DNA of 6,827 nucleotides. Source: an uncultured Bacillota bacterium (GTDB lineage Bacteria; Bacillota; Clostridia; Peptostreptococcales; Anaerovoracaceae). Below are positions 1 to 6,075 of the stretch, in pieces (the first letter of the stretch is position 1; the number at the start of each line of letters is the position of its first letter). The notes under the pieces were generated by a model. That model saw nothing but the letters and a program-made list of their open reading frames with translations, was not told the origin of the DNA and did not search any database. The stretch lies in the NCBI GenBank assembly GCA_946629205.1, contig CAMOXP010000073.1, positions 1 through 6,827 on the forward strand. Reading direction: 5' to 3'. Made by a program: the position numbers and the translations under genes.

Positions 1-305
1 CTGTAATCATCGATGCACCCAATGATGCCGTATCCTGCGAATACCAGAAGGATCAGCAGCTCGTCACCGATTGTTCCTCCGAAGGCAACCGTGCCAATCA
101 GCCCCATGAAGCATGTGGCAATGATGATACTGATGCCGCCCATGCTCGGCGTACCGGCCTTGGAATAGTGGGACTTGAGCCCTTCCTCACGAATGTTCTG
201 TCCGGCTTTGCGGCGCAGAACAGGAATCTCGGCCCACGTCAGAATCACTGCGAAAATAAACGCAGTTACGATGACTATCAGAATGTGTATCGCATGTATA
301 TTCAT
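1..305 (-). CDS. mraY: MraY, phospho-MurNAc-pentapeptide transferase (N-terminal part, runs off left edge)
   Basis: The integral membrane enzyme MraY moves phospho-MurNAc-pentapeptide from UDP to undecaprenyl phosphate, giving lipid I. Only 101 codons are visible. Translation starts MNIHAIHILIVIVTAFIF, a first membrane helix. It continues with LRRKAGQNIREEG, the family signature KAGTPSMGG (usually GTPTMGG) near residues 60-68, a second hydrophobic stretch, and GYGIIGCIDDY near the cut edge. That last segment holds the conserved Asp-Asp pair of the active site. The ATG at 305 has a GAGG Shine-Dalgarno (311-314) with a 5-nt spacer. It lies 80 bp after murF on the same strand, so it is probably co-transcribed. 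The family is usually about 320 residues, so roughly two thirds is missing because of the window edge, not because the gene is broken. It gives no stop inside the window. Confidence 0.96.
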   Translation of the reverse strand, partial: MNIHAIHILIVIVTAFIFAVILTWAEIPVLRRKAGQNIREEGLKSHYSKAGTPSMGGISIIIATCFMGLIGTVAFGGTIGDELLILLVFAGYGIIGCIDDY

Positions 306-328
306 AATAACCTCAGCCTATCCGTTAT

Positions 329-392
329 CTTGTTTGCCAGTTTGTTTACCGGCTTGTTTTTTTACCTTGTTTTGTACCTCGCCTTTTACCTC
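329..392 (-). repeat. Degenerate ~12-bp purine-rich tandem repeats across the murF end and murF-mraY gap
   Basis: Read on the minus strand, the end of murF and the gap after it fall into five related blocks: GAGGTAAAAGGC, GAGGTACAAAAC, AAGGTAAAAAAACAA, GCCGGTAAACAA and ACTGGCAAACAA. The first block overlaps the murF stop codon (386-388). The last two match at 9 of 12 positions and form a 6-bp hairpin (336-341 with 348-353, one G-U pair). Several blocks carry GAGGT or AAGGT, which resemble Shine-Dalgarno sequences, but they lie too far from the mraY ATG to serve it. The periodicity is imperfect, so the call is moderate. Confidence 0.5.
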
Positions 393-1762
393 GTTTTTAA
401 TGCCTCAACGATGTCCTCAAGGTGCATTCCTCTGGAAGCCTTGACCAGTACGAGGTCGCCCGGCTTTATGTAGTCGTCTGCCACGCTCAGGAAAGCGTCC
501 TTGTCCGGGAAATGTGTTCCGTTTCCGCCTTCCGCGATGTTTTCTGCGAGGCTGCCGATGGTGATCAGGACATCTGTGCCGACTGCCTTCGCGTGCTCCC
601 CGACCTGTCTGTGAAGCTGCGCTTCCTCCGGTCCAAGTTCGAACATGTCGCCGAGCACCGCTACGTGACGTCTGGCTTCGCTCTTTGCCAGAACGTCCAG
701 CGCGCTCATCATGGACGCCGGATTCGCGTTGTATGTATCGTCAATGATCTGAATGGTTTTGCCTTCGACCTTGCGGAGTCTGCTTCCGGTGAGTTCCACC
801 TTCTTCAGCCCCTCTGCGCCCTGCGCGATGCTGACGCCGAAAGCCCGTCCCACTGCCAGTGCCAAACCCGCATTGACGGCGTTGTGCACGCCTGCTGCGG
901 GCAGCTCTATCTTTGTCTTCTCTGCACGGCCTTCTTCCTCATATTCGATGGTGAAAGAAATGCCTTCAATGCCTCTGTCCGTGACATCAGAAATACGGTA
1001 GTCGGCCCGGGGGCCTTCCCCGACTTCGATCTGGACGTAATCACCGGCAGTCCGCTCTTTTGTAAGGAACTCATCATCTCCCGCAAAAATCAGCGTTCCG
1101 CCCTCTTCTGCCGGAAGGATGTTCTTCGTGATTTCCATCTTTGCGCGGAAGATGCCTTCCCGGCTTCCCAGTTTCTCCATATGGGCGATGCCGATATTTG
1201 TGATCACGCCGATTTGTGGCCTGACGATCCCGCTCAGGTATTCGATTTCCCCGAAGGCGTCCATGCCCATTTCCAGGACCGCTGCCTCCACATCCTCATC
1301 GAACCGGAACACAGACAAGGGGATTCCGATGTTGTTGTTGTAGTTCTTCAGATTCCTGCCGCAGTTGTATTTCTCGTTCAGGACGTAATAGATCATGTCC
1401 CTTGTGGATGTCTTGCCAACGCTTCCTGTGACCGCTGCCCGCAGGATATGCAGGCTGTCCAGATACCACGCCGCGATCTTGCCCATGGCCTCGATCGTAT
1501 CGCTGACTAAAATCACGCTTACGTCCGCATCCTGCGGCACTGCGTCCGCGTCTGAAACCAAAAGCGCCGCACAGCCCTTCTCGAGGACCTGCGGGATGTA
1601 CTTGTGGCCGTCCTGGTTTTCACCCTTGACTGCCACAAACATCTCTCCCGGACCGACTTCCCGGGAATCGTGCTTGATGCCTGTTATGAACTCCCGGCCG
1701 CCCTCTTTGACCAGCGTGCCGCCGGAAGCCTTTGCAATCTGCTCTATATGTGTCTTTCTCAT
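386..1762 (-). CDS. murF: MurF, UDP-MurNAc-tripeptide:D-Ala-D-Ala ligase
   Basis: This cytoplasmic ATP-dependent ligase adds D-Ala-D-Ala to UDP-MurNAc-tripeptide, the last soluble step before MraY. From the ATG at 1762 it is 458 residues, a normal family length. The N-terminal UDP-binding domain has HDSR at 31-34. The ATPase domain has the P-loop TGSVGKTST at 112-120 (Lys117), NYNNNIGIP at 140-148, EMGMDAFGEIEYL at 164-176 and ITNIGIAHMEKLG at 187-199. The C-terminal ligase domain has DDTYNANPASM at 341-351 and the VLGDMFELG segment at 369-377. In-frame ATGs at 1807 and 1792 would add 15 or 10 residues, but these codons come from the tandem repeat at the PBP junction. I prefer 1762 because MurF proteins usually start about this far before the GG of the first domain. 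Its ribosome binding site is weak (GGAA five bases upstream), so translation may be coupled to the PBP gene. Confidence 0.95.
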   Translation of the reverse strand: MRKTHIEQIAKASGGTLVKEGGREFITGIKHDSREVGPGEMFVAVKGENQDGHKYIPQVLEKGCAALLVSDADAVPQDADVSVILVSDTIEAMGKIAAWYLDSLHILRAAVTGSVGKTSTRDMIYYVLNEKYNCGRNLKNYNNNIGIPLSVFRFDEDVEAAVLEMGMDAFGEIEYLSGIVRPQIGVITNIGIAHMEKLGSREGIFRAKMEITKNILPAEEGGTLIFAGDDEFLTKERTAGDYVQIEVGEGPRADYRISDVTDRGIEGISFTIEYEEEGRAEKTKIELPAAGVHNAVNAGLALAVGRAFGVSIAQGAEGLKKVELTGSRLRKVEGKTIQIIDDTYNANPASMMSALDVLAKSEARRHVAVLGDMFELGPEEAQLHRQVGEHAKAVGTDVLITIGSLAENIAEGGNGTHFPDKDAFLSVADDYIKPGDLVLVKASRGMHLEDIVEALKTR

Positions 1763-1776
1763 TGTTTCCGTTCTTC

Positions 1777-1821
1777 TTACCAGTCTTTGCATTACCGGTC
1801 TTTGCATTACCAGTCTTTGTA
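1777..1821 (-). repeat. Three tandem copies of a 15-bp unit spanning the PBP stop and murF start
   Basis: On the minus strand the unit TGCAAAGACTGGTAA occurs three times without spacers: 1821-1807 (first bases TA instead of TG), 1806-1792 (one T to C change) and 1791-1777. Copy one encodes the last four residues and stop of the PBP (Tyr-Lys-Asp-Trp-stop). Copies one and two each end in TAA followed by TG, so each gives a TAATG stop/start overlap. Because 15 is a multiple of three, the repeat keeps the murF frame open and yields the peptide repeat MQRPV MQRLV if the upstream starts are used. Confidence 0.9.
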
Positions 1822-3792
1822 GAGGAACACCTTCGTCCCCTTCCTGACGGTGCTTCCCGCGGAAGGATACTGCTTCACGACGACGAAGTTTTCCTCTCCG
1901 TTCTCGCTCATGTCGTAGTCCAGTTCTGCTCCTGCGAGGATGCCGATGGCGTCCTCAGCTGACTGTCCGACTACGTCAGGAACTTTAGCCTTTTCGCCAT
2001 CATTCTCCTCTTCGGCGTTATCCGGCTGGATGTTCAGATACTTGAGGGACTTGCCCATGATCTCACTGACTGCAGGACCCGCTGTCAGGCTGCCGTAGTG
2101 GACGCCCTTCGGGCTGTCCGCGATGACGAGAACGGTGAGTTTCGGATCTGACATCGGCGCCATGGCGAGGCAGGAGGAGTAGGTGTAATCACTGTATCCG
2201 CCTTTGACTGCCTTGTTGGCTGTACCGGTCTTGCCGCCGACCCTGTAGCCTTTGACTGCCGCCGTTCCGCCGCCGCCTTCTGCGACGACGTATTCCATGA
2301 TATTGCAGAGGTCATCTGCGGTTTGCTTTGATACTGTTTTACGGACGACCTCAGGCTTGATTTCGGTTTCTTCTCCTGTGGTCTTGTCTTTGATCGCCTT
2401 GACCAGATGCGGCTTCATCAGGTTGCCCTCATTGCCCAGGGACGAAACAGCTGTGATCAGCTGGATCGGCGTGACCGCCACGCCTTGTCCGAAGCCCAGC
2501 GTCGCTACGCCGACCGGACCTGCCGATTCCTCATCCTGGAGGATCGCGGTTCCCTCTGCCGGGAAGTCGATGCCGGTCGTTCCTGTGATGCCGAAGGTGT
2601 CGAGATAATCATAGTACTTAGAGATTCCCACGTCTGTTGCCAGCTTGATGAACACCGGGTTGCAGGAGTTACCGACAGCCTCTTTCAAGTTCTCGGCGCC
2701 GTGTCCTGCCTCATGCCAGCAGTGTATCGTCTGTCCGGCTACGGTGACCGAACCGCTGCAGTAGAATTCGCTGTCCATCTTTGTGACGCCTTCTTCCAGC
2801 GCGATGGATGTAGTGAGCAGCTTGAAGACGGAGCCCGGCTCATAGACGTCGCAGATGATCGGATTTCTCCACATCTTGCTCAGATAATCCGACTGTTCCT
2901 GCTGGGAGAGTTCCTTGAACTTGGCTTTTTCACTCGGAGAAGCCGGCACGTACGGATTGTTCGGGTCGAAGGTCGGCGTCTGCGCCATTGCCAGGATGTT
3001 TCCTGTCTCTGTTTCCATTACCACCGCGAACACTCTGTCGGACTTGGTCTTCTTCTGTACGGTCTGGATCGCGGTTTCCGTATAGCTCTGGATGACCAGA
3101 TCGATCGTTGTGATAACGTCGCATCCGTTCTCTGCTTCGTAATACCGCTCATTCTCAGGTGAATAGGAAAGTTCTTCGCCGTTGGTGTCTGTATAGTTGA
3201 CGATCCTGCCGGAGATGCCGCTCAGGTAGTTGTTGTATTCAAGTTCCAGTCCGGACTGGCCTGTATTTTCGTCATTGACCATGCCCATCACATTGGCTGC
3301 CAGCGTCCCGTTCGGATATTCTCTCTTGGTTGCCGGTATGATCGCTACGCCTGTCAGTTCCAGATCTCTGACTTTATCCGCATCTTCCCGCGCAAGGCCC
3401 TTGGCCAGGATGGCCTGCCCGCTGGTCTTGTCGATCTGCTTCAGCACGTCATTCTTGTCGAGATCCATAGCCTTTGCAAGTTTCCCTGCTGTAATGAGCA
3501 GCAGCTGTTTGCGTTCTTTCTTTGACTTGTACTTGCCGATCTCGGCCGGATAGACGTAAACATCAAAACATTTGACGCTCTGCGCCAGTTTTTCTTCGTT
3601 GCGGTCGTAGATGACTCCGCGCTCCGCTTCGACCACGATATCCGTTGTCTGCTGCGACAGGGCTCTGTCCTTATATTCCTCGCCCTTTACAAGCTGGACA
3701 TAGCCCACTCTCATGGTCGCGATCAGCAGCAGTGCGAAGACGATCACCAGTACGAATATGAGATTTTTTTTGCTTCTGATTGTCGATGGCAT
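1807..3792 (-). CDS. Class B penicillin-binding protein with one PASTA domain (FtsI/SpoVD type septal transpeptidase)
   Basis: A membrane-anchored D,D-transpeptidase that cross-links peptidoglycan at the septum. Its 661 residues begin with a short basic tail and one membrane helix (about 10-28), which anchors the rest outside the cell. The PBP dimerisation domain follows (about 50-220), then the transpeptidase domain (about 250-585). All three catalytic motifs are intact: SVFK at 321-324 (nucleophile Ser321, Lys324), SCN at 376-378, and KTG at 521-523. A single PASTA domain covers about 602-658, after an acidic linker (EEENDGEKAK). One PASTA domain resembles Bacillus SpoVD, whereas PBP2B has two. 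In a non-sporulating organism the gene would be the division FtsI, so I leave the symbol open. The ATG at 3792 follows an in-frame stop 12 nt upstream. The nearest strong Shine-Dalgarno, GGAG at 3808-3811, is 15 nt away, which is unusually far. Its stop overlaps the longest murF reading frame as TAATG. Confidence 0.95.
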   Translation of the reverse strand: MPSTIRSKKNLIFVLVIVFALLLIATMRVGYVQLVKGEEYKDRALSQQTTDIVVEAERGVIYDRNEEKLAQSVKCFDVYVYPAEIGKYKSKKERKQLLLITAGKLAKAMDLDKNDVLKQIDKTSGQAILAKGLAREDADKVRDLELTGVAIIPATKREYPNGTLAANVMGMVNDENTGQSGLELEYNNYLSGISGRIVNYTDTNGEELSYSPENERYYEAENGCDVITTIDLVIQSYTETAIQTVQKKTKSDRVFAVVMETETGNILAMAQTPTFDPNNPYVPASPSEKAKFKELSQQEQSDYLSKMWRNPIICDVYEPGSVFKLLTTSIALEEGVTKMDSEFYCSGSVTVAGQTIHCWHEAGHGAENLKEAVGNSCNPVFIKLATDVGISKYYDYLDTFGITGTTGIDFPAEGTAILQDEESAGPVGVATLGFGQGVAVTPIQLITAVSSLGNEGNLMKPHLVKAIKDKTTGEETEIKPEVVRKTVSKQTADDLCNIMEYVVAEGGGGTAAVKGYRVGGKTGTANKAVKGGYSDYTYSSCLAMAPMSDPKLTVLVIADSPKGVHYGSLTAGPAVSEIMGKSLKYLNIQPDNAEEENDGEKAKVPDVVGQSAEDAIGILAGAELDYDMSENGEENFVVVKQYPSAGSTVRKGTKVFLYKDW

Positions 3793-3815
3793 ATGTATTG
3801 TTCTTTACTCCAGTT

Positions 3816-3855
3816 AAAAAAGTATCCCGGACGCTATTCCCTTCCCGCGCCCGGG
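3816..3855 (-). terminator. Hairpin plus T6 run between ftsL and the PBP gene (possible attenuator)
   Basis: Read on the minus strand, CCCGGGCGC (3855-3847) and GCGTCCGGG (3834-3826) can form a 9-bp GC-rich stem with one G-U pair and a 12-nt loop. The 3' arm is followed after four bases by TTTTTT (3821-3816). This is the layout of an intrinsic terminator, 18 bp after the ftsL stop and 23 bp before the PBP start. A full terminator inside the operon would starve murF and mraY, so partial termination or mRNA end stabilisation is more likely. The role is inferred; the structure is read directly. Confidence 0.55.
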
Positions 3856-3873
3856 TCCTTTCTGATTTCAGTG

Positions 3874-4344
3874 TCAGTTGTATGCTTTTGCTTTGAGCAT
3901 ATCGGCGAATCCGTCCTCAGGTGTCTCTGTCGTGGAAAGATATACGCAGTGCTTCATATCCGGATGCTTCATGCCAAGCTGCTTCTTGGCCTGTTCCTCA
4001 ATGTAGACCACCGTATTGGCGCTCATCACTTTCACATCGAGATCTTCGATTTCGCCGGCGAGCACATTGTTCTCAGCCTTGATGGTGTTGATGTCGTAAG
4101 TGATCTTGGCGGCGTAAGACACCATGACGACGATGATCATGAACACGATCGCAGCCGCGATGACAATCGAAAACATCACCCGGTGGTCGCTCTGAAGCTT
4201 GAGGGTCAATCCCCTCGTACGGGCCGCTTCTCTTTCCTTCTTCCGCTCCGCCCGCCGGGCTATCTCCTCTTCTTCCGGCTGAAGTGCAAGTCCATATTTC
4301 TGATATTGTCTTTGGTATTCGTACCACTTCTCTGCTGCAATCAT
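3874..4344 (-). CDS. ftsL: FtsL/DivIC-type septum formation protein
   Basis: A small bitopic membrane protein of the divisome. FtsL-type proteins pair with DivIC/FtsB through a coiled coil and help recruit and activate the septal transpeptidase and glycosyltransferase. The 156-residue product has a long charged cytoplasmic N-terminus (1-55, rich in Glu, Arg and Lys), one membrane helix at about 56-78, and a heptad-like extracytoplasmic segment at about 80-121. It then has IEEQAKKQLGMKHP near 115-128, typical of the end of the FtsL/DivIC fold. Sequence conservation in this family is low, so the call rests mainly on this layout and on its place between rsmH and the PBP gene. The ATG at 4344 has GAGGA at 4349-4353, a close spacing of 4 nt. 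It starts 15 bp after the rsmH stop, which suggests co-translation. Confidence 0.88.
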   Translation of the reverse strand: MIAAEKWYEYQRQYQKYGLALQPEEEEIARRAERKKEREAARTRGLTLKLQSDHRVMFSIVIAAAIVFMIIVVMVSYAAKITYDINTIKAENNVLAGEIEDLDVKVMSANTVVYIEEQAKKQLGMKHPDMKHCVYLSTTETPEDGFADMLKAKAYN

Positions 4345-4359
4345 GACTTCCTCATCAGT

Positions 4360-5295
4360 TTATTTCTTCTCAATGACCCGGAGCTTCGCGCTGCGCGCTC
4401 TGGGGTTTGCCTCTAATTCTTCTTCGTCCGCGGTGATCGGCTTACCCGTCACCTTCACGACATCTGCCACCTTGCCGCACACACAGACCGGAAATTCCGG
4501 GGGACAAGTACACGGATTCAGTCTCCTCTGGAAGGCCTGCTTGACGATCCTGTCCTCCAATGAATGGAACGTTATGATGCAAAGTCTTCCGCCGGGGTTG
4601 AGCATGTCGCAGAACTCATCCACCGCTTTCTCCAGCTGATCCAGTTCTCCGTTTACCTCGATCCGGATCGCCTGGAACGTCCTCTTGGCCGGATGGGGTC
4701 CTTCCCTTCTGGCCGACGCCGGTATGGCTGCCTTGATGATGTCCACCAGCTGCCATGTCGTTTCGATTTTTTTATCTTTTCTGGCTTTGACGATGAAGTC
4801 CGCGATCCGGCTCGCCCATCGTTCTTCGCCGTAGTTTTTTATGATCTCTGTGAGCTGCTGCTTCGTATACCCGTTCACCACATCGCCTGCTGTGAACGAA
4901 TCGTTCCGGTTCATCCGCATGTCCAGCGGCGCGTCCTGCATATACGAGAATCCCCGCTCACTGTTGTCCAGCTGGAAGGATGAAACTCCGATATCCAGCA
5001 GCGCTCCGTCGATGCCCGGGATGTTTTGCTCTTCGAGCACGTCCCTGATCTCCGCGTAGGTGCTCTGCACCAGGATCTTCCTGCACTGCAGCGGAGCGAG
5101 TCTTTCGCCTGCCGCGTCCAGCGCATCGCGGTCTCTGTCGATTCCTATGAGAAGTCCCTTCTCTGAAAGCCTCTCCCCGATCCCGAAAGCGTGACCTCCG
5201 CCGCCCAGCGTACCGTCCACGTAGACCCCATCGGGTTTGATATTCAGATGTTCCATGCACTCCTCGTACAAGACAGGCACATGGGAAAATTCCAT
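4360..5295 (-). CDS. rsmH: RsmH (MraW), 16S rRNA (cytosine1402-N4)-methyltransferase
   Basis: A cytoplasmic SAM-dependent enzyme that methylates N4 of C1402 in the decoding centre of 16S rRNA. Numbered from the ATG at 5295 (311 residues), the motifs are DGTLGGGGH at 27-35 and GIDRD at 51-55 for SAM binding, LLDIGVSSFQLD at 99-110, ERGFSYMQDAPLDMRM at 113-128, EERWASRIA at 157-165, HPAKRTFQAIRIEVN at 201-215, ITFHSLEDRIVK at 241-252, and NPRARSAKLR at 297-306. Four cysteines (262, 264, 271, 273) sit in a CxC-x6-CxC arrangement that could bind metal. An ATG two codons upstream (5301) is the alternative start. I chose 5295 because GAAAG lies six bases before it, whereas 5301 has no room for a Shine-Dalgarno. 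The upstream 63-bp gap is nearly all tandem repeat. Confidence 0.96.
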   Translation of the reverse strand: MEFSHVPVLYEECMEHLNIKPDGVYVDGTLGGGGHAFGIGERLSEKGLLIGIDRDRDALDAAGERLAPLQCRKILVQSTYAEIRDVLEEQNIPGIDGALLDIGVSSFQLDNSERGFSYMQDAPLDMRMNRNDSFTAGDVVNGYTKQQLTEIIKNYGEERWASRIADFIVKARKDKKIETTWQLVDIIKAAIPASARREGPHPAKRTFQAIRIEVNGELDQLEKAVDEFCDMLNPGGRLCIITFHSLEDRIVKQAFQRRLNPCTCPPEFPVCVCGKVADVVKVTGKPITADEEELEANPRARSAKLRVIEKK

Positions 5296-5299
5296 CGTC

Positions 5300-5364
5300 A
5301 TCTTTCAGTCGTGATCTTTCAGTAGTGTTCTTTCAGCCGTGACCTTTCAGCCGTGATCTTTCAG
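5300..5364 (-). repeat. 14-bp tandem repeat, about 4.6 copies, filling the mraZ-rsmH gap
   Basis: On the plus strand four complete units follow each other: ATCTTTCAGTCGTG (5300-5313), ATCTTTCAGTAGTG (5314-5327), TTCTTTCAGCCGTG (5328-5341) and ACCTTTCAGCCGTG (5342-5355). A partial fifth, ATCTTTCAG (5356-5364), ends directly at the mraZ stop codon. All share CTTTCAG. On the coding strand each unit carries CTGAAAG, and the copy nearest rsmH supplies the GAAAG that probably acts as its Shine-Dalgarno. The repeat reaches into the alternative rsmH start codon at 5301. Confidence 0.92.
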
Positions 5365-5820
5365 TTAGAAGCCGTACTTCTCCAACGCCGCGGCAATTTC
5401 ACTGGCGTTGATCTCAGATGCCGTCACATTCTCGCCGGCCTGTGCAAAGGCCTCCTTCTCAAAGTTTTCCTTGCTCCACACTTCGATGTTGTCAATGTTG
5501 CCTATGGTCACCAGGTCCTTCGTGATCCCCGCATAATCCTTCAGTTCCTGCGGGATCGTCACTCTTCCCTGCTTGTCCACGTCGCACTTCGCAGCGGACT
5601 GGTTGAAATATCTTCTGATCATTCTGGCCTCAGCGTTGCTCCTCGGCAGAGCCTTCAGCTCCTGCAGGAAGTTTTCCCACTCCGCTTCAGTACTGATCGT
5701 GAGGCACTTATCCAGCGACTGGGCAATAACGCAGCGTCCTCCCAGTTCCTCACGGAATTTGGCAGGAATGATCAGCCTCGACTTCGAGTCTATTGAGTTT
5801 TGATACTTTCCTACGAACAT
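5365..5820 (-). CDS. mraZ: MraZ, transcriptional regulator of the dcw cluster
   Basis: MraZ is a DNA-binding protein that forms ring-shaped oligomers, binds short direct repeats in its own promoter and controls the dcw operon. The 151-residue product begins MFVGKYQNSIDSKSRLIIP, the standard family start. It has two AbrB/SpoVT-like halves, each with the DxxxR motif: DSKSR at 11-15 and DKQGR at 82-86, both followed by hydrophobic-Ile-Pro. The C-terminal 25 residues after about 125 (Ala/Glu-rich) extend slightly past the usual core. Length is close to normal. It is the first gene after a near-consensus promoter, with GTGG repeats next to that promoter as likely self-binding sites. AAGAGG at 5832-5837 is the probable Shine-Dalgarno, 11 nt from the ATG. 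Confidence 0.97.
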   Translation of the reverse strand: MFVGKYQNSIDSKSRLIIPAKFREELGGRCVIAQSLDKCLTISTEAEWENFLQELKALPRSNAEARMIRRYFNQSAAKCDVDKQGRVTIPQELKDYAGITKDLVTIGNIDNIEVWSKENFEKEAFAQAGENVTASEINASEIAAALEKYGF

Positions 5821-5828
5821 GCTGCTTC

Positions 5829-5850
5829 GCGCCTCTTAGCCGCCACTTAG
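5829..5850 (-). repeat. 11-bp tandem duplication over the mraZ ribosome binding site
   Basis: On the minus strand CTAAGTGGCGG (5850-5840) is followed directly by CTAAGAGGCGC (5839-5829), matching at 9 of 11 positions. The second copy contains the AGAGG that is the best Shine-Dalgarno for mraZ. The repeat is short and imperfect, so chance cannot be excluded. Confidence 0.45.
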
Positions 5851-5907
5851 AATTCACAAATTGCTTCAGAAGCGACACTCCGCCCCTAAAACTCTCCTAG
5901 TGTCTCC

Positions 5908-5936
5908 ATTTTAGACCACAGAGCTACCCTTGTCAA
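5908..5936 (-). promoter_or_regulatory. Sigma-A type promoter of the dcw cluster (mraZ promoter)
   Basis: On the minus strand TTGACA (5936-5931) is a perfect -35 box, followed by a 17-bp spacer and TAAAAT (5913-5908), a 5 of 6 match to the -10 consensus. Transcription should start near 5900-5905, leaving a leader of roughly 80 bases before mraZ. No other comparably good promoter was noticed for the minus-strand genes, so it probably drives the whole run. Its near-consensus quality fits a promoter that is held down by MraZ. Confidence 0.85.
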
Positions 5937-5950
5937 CCACTTCCCTCCAC
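5935..5950 (-). promoter_or_regulatory. Candidate MraZ operator: GTGG direct repeat overlapping the -35 box
   Basis: On the minus strand GTGGAG (5950-5945) and GTGGTT (5940-5935) stand 10 bp apart with a 4-bp spacer. The TT of the second is the start of the TTGACA -35 box, so a bound protein would block RNA polymerase. MraZ is known to bind short direct repeats spaced about one helical turn in front of its own gene (TGGGN repeats in E. coli). The match in position and spacing is clear; binding is inferred. Confidence 0.65.
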
Positions 5951-5966
5951 TTTTCTACCTATGATA

Positions 5967-5984
5967 TGCCACTCCCTCCACCAC
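5967..5984 (-). promoter_or_regulatory. Second GTGG cluster upstream of the mraZ promoter
   Basis: The minus strand reads GTGGTGGAGGGAGTGGCA, with GTGG at 5984, 5981 and 5972. The GTGGAG at 5981-5976 repeats the proximal box exactly. Spacing between the last two is 9 bp, not 10. The cluster lies 31 bp upstream of the proximal boxes, about three helical turns, so it could be an auxiliary MraZ site. G-rich sequence makes chance matches more likely. Confidence 0.4.
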
Positions 5985-6011
5985 GCCCCTCCGGCCCGTT
6001 CGCCCAAGCGC

Positions 6012-6035
6012 ATCTCCAGACACATCCCCAGACAC
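6012..6035. repeat. 12-bp tandem duplication
   Basis: ATCTCCAGACAC (6012-6023) is followed directly by ATCCCCAGACAC (6024-6035), matching at 11 of 12 positions. It lies upstream of both promoters in non-coding sequence. No function is evident. Confidence 0.7.
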
Positions 6036-6075
6036 AAAATTTCGGAATGTACAAGTTCTGCCTTTAAAAAGACAA

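Noticed and set aside
422..1510. 362-codon open frame on the plus strand
   Set aside because: It lies wholly antisense to murF, whose motifs are intact, and its translation resembles no family. Long antisense frames are common opposite GC-rich genes.
2407..3162. 251-codon open frame on the plus strand
   Set aside because: Antisense to the transpeptidase domain of the PBP gene, with no recognisable domain.
3793..4416. 207-codon plus-strand frame next to the PBP start
   Set aside because: It is antisense to ftsL and the end of rsmH. Its hydrophobic and His/Asp-rich stretches are the complement of the FtsL membrane and charged segments.
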